A stretch of 31,332 nucleotides of DNA from the NCBI GenBank assembly GCA_037447655.1, contig JBBHKE010003389.1:1-31332 (forward strand), read 5' to 3'. The notes under the pieces were generated by a model. It saw only the letters and a list, made by a program, of their open reading frames with translations. It was not told the DNA's origin and made no database searches. Within the stretch, counting starts at the first letter, position 1, and each line of letters starts with the position of its first letter. Of the stretch, positions 18,801-28,500 are shown one piece after another. The stretch comes from Zygnema cylindricum. Lineage: Eukaryota; Streptophyta; Zygnematophyceae; Zygnematales; Zygnemataceae. The position numbers and the translations under genes are program-made.

Positions 18801-20976
18801 CAAATCAGGGAGGAACTATCGCAATTGAACAAGTATTCCATCTTACTTTCCAAAACAGTTTCAAAACATTTATGAGAAACCTGTTTAGATGCCTGGCAAA
18901 CTGAAAGAAAATTTCCATCCTTTGAGATTCTTTCCAACCAGCTTTGAAAAAGGAAAAAATTGGAGGTTAGTGAAGGAATTGACAGTCACGTGAAAACACA
19001 TGTTTCCATCCTTCGAAATTCTTTCTCAAACTACCATCAAAAAAATAAAAAAAAACAGACGCTTGTGGAAGGAGGCATAGACTATCACCTAAAAAAACAT
19101 ATCTCCAGCTTTGGAGATTCTTTCTCAAACTACTTTTCGAAAAACAAGGTTAGTAAGAAGGCATTGACTGTTACCTGAAAACACATTACCTCTAAAACAG
19201 CTCGAGCAATATGGCCTTGGGTAGTAAAGCGAGTGATACCAACAAGGACACCTCGAGCGTCATCTCTCCACCAAGGTGCAAATAGTCCACTGCAATTCCC
19301 AATCCCAATTCAATCAAACTACAAATTATTCTTCAAGATTAAAGTCAATTTTGCAAAAATTGAGTCAATTAATCAGATTTCAATTCTACATATGTTTTCA
19401 CAAACTTTACTGCTAGACCAATATATTCTTCAAGAACTAATTTAATTATCAAAAACAGAGTCAATGGAAAAATCTAAACTAAATTATTTTCTTCAAGTCT
19501 ACGTAAGTTTTCACAAACGTTACTGTGAAAACGCTCATTCTTATGATAACAAGCCTTGTGAATCGCTACTACCGTTAAGAAATATATAGTGTTGTATTTA
19601 TTTTAGTGTTTCTGATTCTGATTAAGGCTTGAGCGACGAGGACGGTTTTCAACGGCTCACTAACTTAGCACAAAAAGAAAAAATTAGTAATTCTTCTTTT
19701 ATGTTCCTGGACCAGAAAAAACCGGCACCGAATTAGTGTTATTAATGCTAATAGTGATTCACGGTGGACAGCCTTAGCAGTTCCCATTGTGCTTATTCCC
19801 CAAAAACAAACCCGATAACACAACCTGCTACATATTATCGAGTAAAAAGGCCTTTTAATTTTTGTTAACAGTTGCTTTCTCCAAGCCTCACCTTGCTCTA
19901 CTCTCATTTATTAAACCACCTTCGGCTGGTCAACATTCAAGGTGTATAAACAAAAAGTCTCCACCACTTACTTTTAATGTTACATAACTTTACCGACCAG
20001 ATTGAAAAAAAACTGATGACACACCCACCTAAAAGCAGGTACAAAGTACACACCACCGGTGTTTTCAACACTTTCTGCCGAAGCCTCGATCTCTGACGTC
20101 GATTTGATAAGGCCCAAACTGTCCCTTAACCATTGGACTGCAGCTCCCACAATTGCTATGCAGCCTTCCAACGCATAATTTGTTTTTGCGATTGGACCGA
20201 GTTTAAAAGATATGGTCAATAAAAGACCGTGGTTCGATTTTCGAAATTTCCTCTCCGGTGTTAAGCATAATGAAACAACCGGTTCCATAGGTACTTTTTG
20301 CCTCAGATTTTGAGCAACTTTGACCTAACATCGCGGCATGTTGGTCTCTGAGGGAACCAGAGAGAGGAGTTCCTCCCAAAGGCCAGGATTCGACGACTGT
20401 ACCAATAATTTCTGTCGAGAAAAGGAGAGAAAAGAGGAGAAGAATGCATGAGAGAGAAATGTGGTTCAAAAAAAGACATGTTTTCGTCTTCTCAAGGGCC
20501 AAGACTCCATGCCTTTGCCAATAATTTCTAGCGACAACAAGAAAGAGAAGGAGAGAAAGAAGAGAACAAAGCTATAGAGAGAATTTGGAAAAAGGACACG
20601 AGGAGTTCCTTCCAAGGGCCAAAACTCGCCGACTTTGGCGATAAATTCTGTCGACAAAAGCAGAGAAAAGATGAATGCATAAAAAAAATGTGGTTTTCAA
20701 ATGTAGAAACCGCCTAACCATTATAAACAAATTCCTTGACCTTCGCATTAAAACTGGCAACGCTAACTTGTTGCAGTGCCCATTCACCAGAATTGCTGAT
20801 GAACTTTGGCATTATAGATAAAGGAATCTCGAGAGTTTCTAAACGAGGCTTATGCCATTCAAGACTTTGAAGATCCATCAGCATCGTCCGAGAGGCATTC
20901 GAACAATCTGTCACATGTAACCCTATTGCCCTCCCTCCCCTCGAGGGCTCCATTTCACCTCCCTCTCCACTTCCTC
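15870..20976 (-). CDS. Glycerol kinase, C-terminal five exons, disrupted
   Basis: Exons on the minus strand: 20976-20788, 20411-20029, 19289-19175, 18330-18208, 16112-15870; GT-AG junctions with matching phases. The product phosphorylates glycerol with ATP to glycerol 3-phosphate. Diagnostic stretches: [82 protein letters not shown] (FGGY signature 2), [20 protein letters not shown] and [18 protein letters not shown]. About 350 of some 500 residues are present; the first 150-190, with the N-terminal ATP-binding loop, are missing and must lie beyond the repeat array or be lost. Two lesions: an extra base in the AAAA run at 20241-20238 shifts the frame inside GEEISK-SNHGLL, and a TGA at 15938-15936 stands where the family has the Arg of its C-terminal ER motif, although the downstream frame ([14 protein letters not shown]) is still family-like to a second TGA at 15872-15870. 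It could be a decaying gene or carry sequence errors. Confidence 0.87.
16251..16272. repeat. Perfect 22-bp palindrome
   Basis: GATCTGCAAGATCTTGCAGATC reads the same on both strands. It sits in the last glycerol kinase intron. It could be a dimeric protein site or the trace of a small inversion; nothing nearby decides. Confidence 0.93.
16560..16605 (-). repeat. Degenerate copy of the last glycerol kinase acceptor
   Basis: The sequence CAGGGGATCCCAAAAAATCAGCTTGTTCCCA resembles the exon start and acceptor at 16092-16120 (CCGGGGATCCCAAGATATCAGCCTATTCCCA), at about 80 percent of positions. At the aligned position the acceptor AG has become AA, so the copy is probably not used. It lies about 480 bases upstream, in the sense of the gene, of the true acceptor. 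Confidence 0.75.
16671..17176. mobile_element. MITE-like element related to 3849-4396
   Basis: Imperfect inverted ends (ATGAATCACTTATAGTGTTG at 16673; reverse complement of ...TTAACCCTATAAGCGATGTAG at 17155-17175). Its interior TTTTTAAATAGTGTAGTGTAC... at 16799-16833 closely resembles 3999-4034, which lies inside the inner MITE-like element. The 74-codon frame inside it has no domain. Confidence 0.5.
17181..17570. other. Glycerol kinase intron sequence, no feature
   Basis: AT-rich to 17400, then a pyrimidine-rich stretch (17430-17550) of CCCTCT-type words. No protein-like frame on either strand is convincing. Confidence 0.4.
17599..18127 (+). pseudogene. Unrecognised protein-like sequence, antisense within the kinase intron
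   Basis: A 90-codon frame (17599-17871) contains [20 protein letters not shown] followed by [12 protein letters not shown]; a second frame ending in TGA at 18125-18127 contains [20 protein letters not shown] followed by [10 protein letters not shown]. Both have mixed, helix-forming composition unlike the spacer. They are in different frames; between them a 17/18-base AGAAAGTGTTTTCTGCAG unit is duplicated (17881-17917), each copy ending in an acceptor-like CTGCAG. Reading the TAA at 17869-17871 as glutamine extends the first frame through these units to a TGA near 17983. It may be a gene with an intron or a decayed mobile-element fragment. The family is not recognised. Confidence 0.35.
18552..18611. 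repeat. 21-bp inverted repeat with AT-rich loop
   Basis: The left arm (TCTCTGTTTCCGTATGTGTAT, 18552-18572) pairs with 18591-18611 with two mismatches across an 18-base AT loop. It lies in a glycerol kinase intron and would form a stable stem-loop in RNA of either strand. Confidence 0.85.
18890..19200 (-). repeat. Tandem copies of a glycerol kinase 5' splice junction
   Basis: The true exon end (19175; GTAATGTGTTTTCAG|GTAACAGTC in sense) has two degenerate relatives in the following intron: junction-like positions at 19089 (ATATGTTTTTTTAG|GTGATAGTC) and 18989 (ACATGTGTTTTCAC|GTGACTGTC). A fourth partial copy of the intron part (TTTCCATCCTTTGAGATTCTTTCC) is at 18914-18937. Spacings are 86 and 100 bases. 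The 19089 copy keeps an AG|GT. Confidence 0.82.
19557..19764. mobile_element. Short MITE-like element, same family
   Basis: Inverted ends GTGAATCGCTACTA (19557-19570) and the reverse complement of TAATAGTGATTCAC (19749-19762) match at 12 of 14. About 208 bases, non-coding, with internal TAGTGTT words as in the elements at 3849 and 16671. It lies in the glycerol kinase intron between exons at 20029 and 19289. Confidence 0.55.
20411..20660 (-). repeat. Three tandem copies of a glycerol kinase 3' splice junction
   Basis: The true exon start at 20411 (TCGACAG|AAATTATTGG, coding [19 protein letters not shown]) has two upstream relatives at 20527 (TCGCTAG|AAATTATTGG, coding [14 protein letters not shown]) and 20647 (TCGACAG|AATTTATCG, coding [16 protein letters not shown]). 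Spacings are 116 and 120 bases. All three keep an AG acceptor and a pyrimidine tract. Only the 20411 copy continues into the conserved kinase exon. Confidence 0.9.
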
Positions 20977-21048
20977 CTGAACCCAATTCAAACAACAAAC
21001 ACAATTCAAACAACAAATTACAAAAACCCAAACTAAACCTTATTAATT
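20977..21048. other. Boundary between kinase exon and satellite
   Basis: About 70 bases, A-rich on the plus strand with two AATTCAAACAACAAA words. In the sense of the kinase gene they form a T-rich tract leading to the acceptor GGGTTCAG|GAGG at 20977. This is the only ordinary intron sequence left between that exon and the array. Confidence 0.5.
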
Positions 21049-24000
21049 CAAAATGTTATCTAAATTACACAAAATGTTAGCACTAAAAATAATTGTTTTC
21101 TAAATTACACAAACAGTTAGTGCTAACAGGAATTGTTACCTGAATTACACAAACAATGGCGATAACAAGAATTGTTACCTAAATTACATAAACAGTTAGC
21201 GATAACAAGAATTGTAACCTGAATTACATAAACAATTAGCGATAACAAGAATTGTTATCTAAATTACACAAACAGTTAGCGCTAACAGGAATTGTTATCT
21301 AACTTACACAAAGTGATAACGCTAACAAAAATGGTTACCTAACTTACACAAACTCTTAGCGATAAGGGGCATTTTACCTAAATTACACAAACAATTAGCG
21401 ATAAGAGGAATTGTTATCTAAATTACAGAAGTTGTTAGCTATAACATGAATTGTAATTGTTATCTAAATTACACAAGTTGTTAGCTATAACATGAAATGT
21501 TACCTAAGTTACAAAAATTGTTAGCGATAACAAGAATTGTTACCTAAATTACACAAACACTTAGCGATAACAAGAATTGTTATCTAAATTACACAAACTG
21601 TTAGCGATAGCAAGAATTGTTACCTAAATTACACAAACAGTTAGCGCTCACAAGAATTGTTATCTAACTTACAAAAACTGTTAGAGCTAACAAGAATGGT
21701 TACCTAACTTACACAAACAGTTAGCGATAATATCAATTGTTACCTAAATTACACAAATTGTTAGCGATACCAAGAATTGTTACCTAAATTACACAAACAA
21801 TTAGCGATAACAAGAATTGTAACCTAAATTACACAAACACTTTGGATAACACGAATTGTTATCTGAATTACACAAACTAGTAGCGATGACAAGATTTGTT
21901 ACCTAAATTACACAAACAGTTAGCGCTAATAGGATTTTTTTTCTAACTAACACAAACTGTTAGAGCTTACAAGAATGGTTACCTGACTTACACAAACTGT
22001 TAGCAATAACAAGAATTGTTACCTAACTTACGCAAACTGTTAGCGATAACAAGAATTGTGACCTAAATTACACAAAATGTTAGTGCTAACAAGAATTGTT
22101 ATTGAAATTACACAAAGTGTTAGCGATAATAGGAATTGTTACCTAAATTACACAAACTATTAGCGATAACAAGAATTGTTACCTAAAGTACACAAACTGT
22201 TAGCGTTAATAAGAATGGTTACCTAACTTACACAAACTGTTTGCGCTAACAAGAATTGTTACCTAAATTACACAAACAGTTAGCGCTAACAGGAATTGTT
22301 ATCTAACTTGCACAAACTAGTAGCGATAACAAGAATTGTTACCTAAATTACATAAACAATTAGCGATAACAAAAATTGTTATCTAAATTACACAAACAGT
22401 TAGCACTAACAGGAATTGTTATCTAATTTACACAAACTATTAGCGCTAACAAAAATGGTTACCTAACTTACACAAACTGTTAGCGATCAGAAGAATTCTT
22501 ACCCAACTTACACAAAGTCTAAGCACTAACAGGAATTATTATCTAACTTACACAAACTGTTAGCGATAACAAGAATTGTTACGTAAATTACACAAGAAGT
22601 TAGTGATAACAGGAATTGTTACCTATATTACACAAACTGTTAGCGATAACAAGAATTGTCACCTAAATTACACAAACAGTTAGCACTAACAAGAATTATT
22701 ATCTAACTTACACAAACTGTTATAGATAACAAGAATGGTTACCTAACTTACACAAACAGTTAGCGATAACAGGAATTGTTACCTTAATTACACAAACTGT
22801 CAGAGCAAACAAGAATGGTTATCTAACTTACACAAACTGTTAGCGATAACAAGAATTGTAACCTAACTTACACAAACTGTTAGCGATAACAGGAATTGTT
22901 ACCTAACTTACACAAACTGTAAGAGCTTACAAGAATGGTTACCGTAATAACACAAACAGTTATCGATAACAAGAATTGTTACCTAAATTACACAAACTGT
23001 TAGAGCTAACAAGAATGGTTATCTATCTTGCACAAACAGTTAGTGATAACAAGAATTGTTACCTAAATTACACAAACCGTTAGCTATAACAGGAATTGTT
23101 ATCTAAACTACACAAACTTTTAGCGATAACAAGAATTGTTACCAAAATTACACAAACAGTTAGCGCTTACAGTAATTATTATCTAACTTACACAAACTTT
23201 TAGAGCTAACAAGAATGGTTACCTAACTTACACAAGCTGTTAGCGATAACATGAACTGTTACCTAACTTACACAAACTGTTAGCGATAACAAGAATTGTA
23301 ACCTAAATTACACAAACAGTTAGCGATAACAAGAATTGTTATCTAAATTACACAAACTCTTAGCGCTAATAAGAATGGTTACCTAACTTACACAAACTGT
23401 TTGCGCTAACAAGAATTGTAACCTAAATTAGACAAACAGTTAGCGATAACAAGAATTGTTATCTAACTTACACAAACTGTTAGTGCTAACAAGAATGGTT
23501 ACCTAACATACACAAACTGTTAGCGATAAGAGGAATTGTTATCTAACTTACACAAACTGTTAGCGATAACAAGAATTGTTACCTATATTACCTAAACAAT
23601 TAGCGATATCAAAAATTGTTATGTAAATTACACAAAGAGTTAGCGCTTACAAGAATTGTTATCTAACTTACACAAAATATTAGCGCAAACAAAAATGGTT
23701 ACCTGACTTACACAAATTGTTAGCGATAAGAGGAATTGTTACCTTACTTACACAAAGTCTAAGCGCTAACTGGATTTGTAATCTAACTTACACAAACTAT
23801 TAGCGATAACAAGAATTGATACCTATATTATAGAAGCAGTTAGTGATAACATGAATTGTCACCTAAATTACACAAACAGTTAGCGATAAAAGGAATTGTT
23901 ATCTAACTAACACAAACTGTTAGAGCTAACAAGAATTGTTACCTAAATTACACAAACTGTTAGCCGTAACATGAATTGTTATCTAACTTACACAAATTGT

Positions 24001-24840
24001 TAGCGATAAGAAGAATTGTTACCTAAATTACAGAAATAGTTAGCGTTAACAAGAATTGTTATCTAAATTACACAAACAGTTAGCGATAACAGGAATTGTT
24101 AGCAAAATTACACAAACTGTTACTGATAATAGGAATTGTTATCTAAATTACACAAACTCTTAGCGCTTATAGGAATTGATATCTAACTTACAAAAACTGT
24201 TAGCGATAACAAGAATTGTTATCTAAGTTAGATAAACAGTTAGCGATAACAAGAATTGTTACCTAAATTCCACAAACAATTAGTGAAACAATAATTGTTT
24301 CCTAAATTACACAAACAATTAGCGATAAAAGGAATTGTCACCTAAATTACACAAACTCTTAGCGATAACAAGAATTGTTACCTAAATTACACAAACAGTT
24401 AGCGATAACATAAATTGTTACCTAAATAACACAAACTATTAGCTATAATAGGAATTGTTACCTAAATTACAGAAACAATTAGCGATAACATGAATTGTTA
24501 CCTAAATTAAACAAACAGTTAGCGATAACAGGAATTGTTACCTAAATTACTTAATCTGTTAGCAAAAACAAGAATTGTTACCTAAATTACACAAACAGTT
24601 AGCGATAACACGAAATGTTATCTAACTTACACAAACTTTTAGCACTAACAAGAATGGTTAACTAACATACACAAACTATTAGCAATAACAAGAATTGTTA
24701 CCTAAATTACACAAACAGTTAGCGATAACAAGAATTGTTACCTAAATTACACAAACAATTAGTGCTAACAATAAGGGTTACCTAACTTACACAAACTGTT
24801 AGCGATAACAAGAATTGTTATCTAACTTACAAAAACTGTT
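21049..24840. repeat. 40-bp minisatellite array, left block (about 95 units)
   Basis: The unit is ACACAAACTGTTAGCGATAA followed by CAAGAATTGTTACCTAAATT. Copies differ by a few bases; recurrent variants are GCGCTAAC for GCGATAAC, AGGAATT, GAATGG, TATCTAACTT and ACAGTTAG. The core GTTAGCGCTAAC is a perfect 12-base palindrome and GTTAGCGATAAC nearly one. The minus-strand unit contains TAATTTAG|GTAAC, an abutted acceptor/donor-like word, in the sense of the kinase gene. The array starts 70 bases upstream of the first visible kinase exon and so probably lies in its intron. Confidence 0.95.
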
Positions 24841-24970
24841 GTAGGTCATGGGCATTAAGACTCGGCTGTGATCCACTCCCACTAGGAGTCACACTTACAC
24901 CAGCAGGAGCAGGTGGAGCACTAGGGCTAATAGGAGCACTTGCAATAGGAGCTGAGCCATTATCAGACAT
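24841..24970 (-). CDS. N-terminal open frame in the unique segment
   Basis: From ATG at 24970-24968 the frame codes 43 residues up to the segment edge: MSDNGSAPIASAPISPSAPP, an Ala/Pro/Ser-rich N-terminus, ending NAHDLQQ. It then enters the array, where TTTTTGTAAGTTAG supplies a consensus GTAAGT donor; under the standard code it stops at TAA two codons in. The composition is clearly protein-like against an AT-rich background. Either the first exon of a gene with the left array as intron, or the start of a gag-like protein of an inserted element. It is not part of known glycerol kinases. Confidence 0.4.
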
Positions 24971-25527
24971 GTAAGCGGAAGCAAACCCAAAGAGAAATGC
25001 CTAGAAGACTAGATCTATAGTGTAAGATATGTAACTCCAAACGAAAGAGGTATTTCAACCAAACAAACATGTACTACAAGCAAATTAGAGACAATAGAGC
25101 ATAAAACACCTTAAACTGCACTCAGTGCTCTCATTTCCTTAATTCTTGTGTAGAATGTACATTCTGTATTGAATTGATCAATCCTAATTGAACTAAATAC
25201 TCAAAAGATCTAGAAAACATCTAAAATATCTAGAAAACATCTAAAACGTATGTACATGGTTCATCAAAAACCCTACTGACAAAAATCTAAGTGTTTGGAC
25301 CAGAATTGTCCACTAACAATATCTATACCCTAAAAATCCGGGTGATTCTTATCACGTCTACATTCATTGGCGGCCATACACACTAATTAACCTAAAGATA
25401 TCAATTCGTGTAGATACTACAAAAAATCCACACTAAATTTGGTCAATATTGAACAGTTGATATTCCAAAAATATTCTAAGATCTAGACTCAAATTTCTAA
25501 GACTTACTAAAGCTTACTTTTCAATAG
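24841..25527. mobile_element. Unique 687-bp segment interrupting the array
   Basis: Non-repetitive sequence sits between two array blocks. AAACTGTT, a piece of the repeat unit, occurs exactly at both edges (24833-24840 and 25528-25535), as expected for an 8-base target duplication, though the repeat itself could produce this. It has no long terminal repeats or inverted ends. An ATG-initiated frame runs out of its left edge on the minus strand. A 22-base direct repeat is seen at 25208-25250 (GATCTAGAAAACATCTAAAA type). It could be a truncated retroelement or the first exon and leader of a gene. Confidence 0.5.
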
Positions 25528-28500
25528 AAACTGTTAGCGATGAAAAGAATTGTTATCTAACTTACACAAATTGTTAGCGCTAACAAGAATGGGTACCTAA
25601 TATACACAAACTCTTAGCGATAAGAGGAATTGTTACCTAACTTACACAAACTGTTAGAGCTTACAGGAATTGTTATCTAACTTACACAAATTGTTAGCGA
25701 TAACAAGAATTGTTACCTAAATTACACAAACAGTTAGCAATAACAAGAATTGTTTCCTATATTGCACAAACAGGTAGCGATAACAAGAATTGTTATCTAA
25801 ATTACGCAAACCGTTAGCGATAACAAGAAATGTTATCTAAATTACACAAACTGTTAGCGATAACATGAATTGTAATCTAAATTACACAAACTGTTAGCGC
25901 TACATGAATTGTTATCTACATTACACAAATTGTTAGCGCTAAAAGAAATTGTTTTCTAACTTACACAAACTGTTATGGCTATCATGAATTGTTAGCTAAA
26001 TTACACAAACTGTTAGCGATAACAAGAATTGTTACCTAAATTACACAAACAGCTAGCGCTAACACGAATTGTTATCTAACTTACACAAACTATTAGAGCT
26101 AACAAGAATGGTAACCTAACTTACACAAACTGTTAGCGAAAATAGGAATTGTTACCTAACTTACTCAAACTAATAGCGATAACAAGAATTGTTACCTAAA
26201 TTACACAAACTTTAAGCGATAATAAGAATTTTTACCTAAATTACACAAACTGTTAGCGCTAATAAGAATGGTTACCTAACTAACACAAACTGTTTGCGCT
26301 AAAAATAATTGTTACCTAAATTACACAAAGAGTTAGTGATAACAAGAATTGTTACCTAAATTAAAAAAAAAAATTAGCGCTAACAGGAATTGTTATCAAA
26401 CTTACACAAACTTTTAGCGATAAGAAGAATTGTTACCAAAATTAGATAAACAATTAGCGATAACAAGAATTGTTATCTAAATTACACAAACAGTTAGCGC
26501 TAACATGAATTGTTATCTAACTTACACAAACAATTAGCGCTTACAAAAATGGTTACATAACTTACACAAACTCTAAGCGTTAACAGGAATTGTTATCTAA
26601 CTTACACAAACTGTTAGCGATAGCAAGAATTGTTACCTTAATTACACAAACAGTTAGCACTAACAAGAATTGTTATCTAACTTACACAAACTGTTAGCCC
26701 TAACAAGAATCGTTACCTAATTTAAACAAACTGTTAGCGATAGCAAGAATTGTTACCTTAATTACACAAACAGTTAGCACTAACAGGAAATGTTATCTAA
26801 CTTACACAAATAGTTAGAGCTAACAAGAATGTTTACCTAACTTATATAAACAGTTAGCTATAGGAGGAATTGTTACCTAACTTACACAAATTGTTAGCGA
26901 TAACAAGAATTGTTACCTAAATTAAACAAACAGTTAGCGATAACAAGAACAGTTACCTAAGGTACACAAACAGTTAGCGCTAACAAGAATGGTTACCTAA
27001 CTTACACAAACTTTTAGTGATATTAGGAATTGTTACCTAACTTACACAAACTGTTAGGGATAACAAGAATTTGTTTAGCTAAATTACACAAACAGTTCGC
27101 GATAACAAGAATTGTTACCCAAATTACACAAACAGTTAGCAATAACAATAATTGTTTCCTATATTACACAAACAGGAAGCGATAACAAGAATTGTTATCT
27201 AAATTACGCAAACAGTTAGCGATAACAAGAAATGTTATCTAAATTTCACAAACTGTTAGCGATAATAGTAATTGTAATCTAAATTACACAAGCCGTTAGC
27301 GCTACATGAATTGTTATCTAAATTACACAAACTGTTAGCGCTAAAAGAAATTGTTTTATAACTTACACAAACTGTTATCGCTATCATGAATTGTTATCTA
27401 AATTACACAAACTATTAGCGATAACAAGAATTGTTACCTAAATTACACAAACACTTAGCGCTAACAGGAATTCTTACCTAACTTTCACAAAGTGTTAGCG
27501 ATAACAAGAATTGTTACCTAAATTACACAAACTATTAGCAATAACAACAATTGTTATGTAAATTACACAAACAGTTAGAGGATGACAATAATTGTTACCT
27601 AAATTACGGAAACAGTTAGCGATAACATGAATTGTTATCTAAATTTCACAAACTTTTAGCAATAACAGGAATTGTTACCTAAATTACACAAACTTTTAGG
27701 GATAACAAGAATGGTAACCTAAATTACACAAACATTTAGCAATAATAAGAATTGTAACCTAAATTACACAAACTGTAAGCGTTAACAAGAATGGGTACCT
27801 AACTTACACAAACTTTTTACGCTATTAAGATTTGTTACCTTAATTACACAAACAGTTAGCGATAACAATGATTGTTACCTAAATTACATAAACAGTTAGC
27901 GCTAACAGGAGTAATTATCTAACTAACACAAACTTTTAGAGCTAACAAGAATGGTTACCTAAATTACACAAACTGTTAGCACTAACATGAATTGTTTTCT
28001 AACTTACACAAACTGTTAGTGATAACAAGAATTTTTACCAAAATAACACAAACAATTAGCGATAACAAGAATTGTTACCTAAATTACACAAACAACTAAC
28101 GATAACAAGAATTAATACTTAACTTACACAAACTGTTAGCCATAACAAGAATTGTTATCTAAATTACACAAATTGTTAGCAATAACAGGAATTGTTATCT
28201 AAATTACACAAACTATTAAAGCTTATAAGAATTGATATCTAACTTAAACAAACTGGTATCGATAACAAGAATTGTTATTTAAATTACACAAACAGTTAGC
28301 GCTAACAGGAATTGTTATCTAAATTATACAAACTGTTAACGATAAAAAGAATTGTTACCTAAATTACAAAAACAATTTGCGATAATAAGAATTGTTACCT
28401 AAATTACACAAACAGTTAGCTATAATAAGAATTGTTATCTTAATAACACAAAGAGTTAGCAATAACAAGAATTGTTACCCAAATTACACAAACAGTTAGC

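Noticed and set aside
18512-18937. 141-codon frame on the minus strand inside a kinase intron
   Set aside because: Its sequence includes the degenerate splice-junction copy and an inverted repeat, and it does not fit between the neighbouring kinase exons, which already join in phase.
21049-24840. CRISPR array
   Set aside because: The 40-base units are contiguous with no spacers, the variation is spread over the unit, and the context is eukaryotic with spliced genes.
24841-25527. Solo long terminal repeat
   Set aside because: The ends are not TG...CA, no primer-binding site or polypurine tract is evident, and a coding start lies inside.
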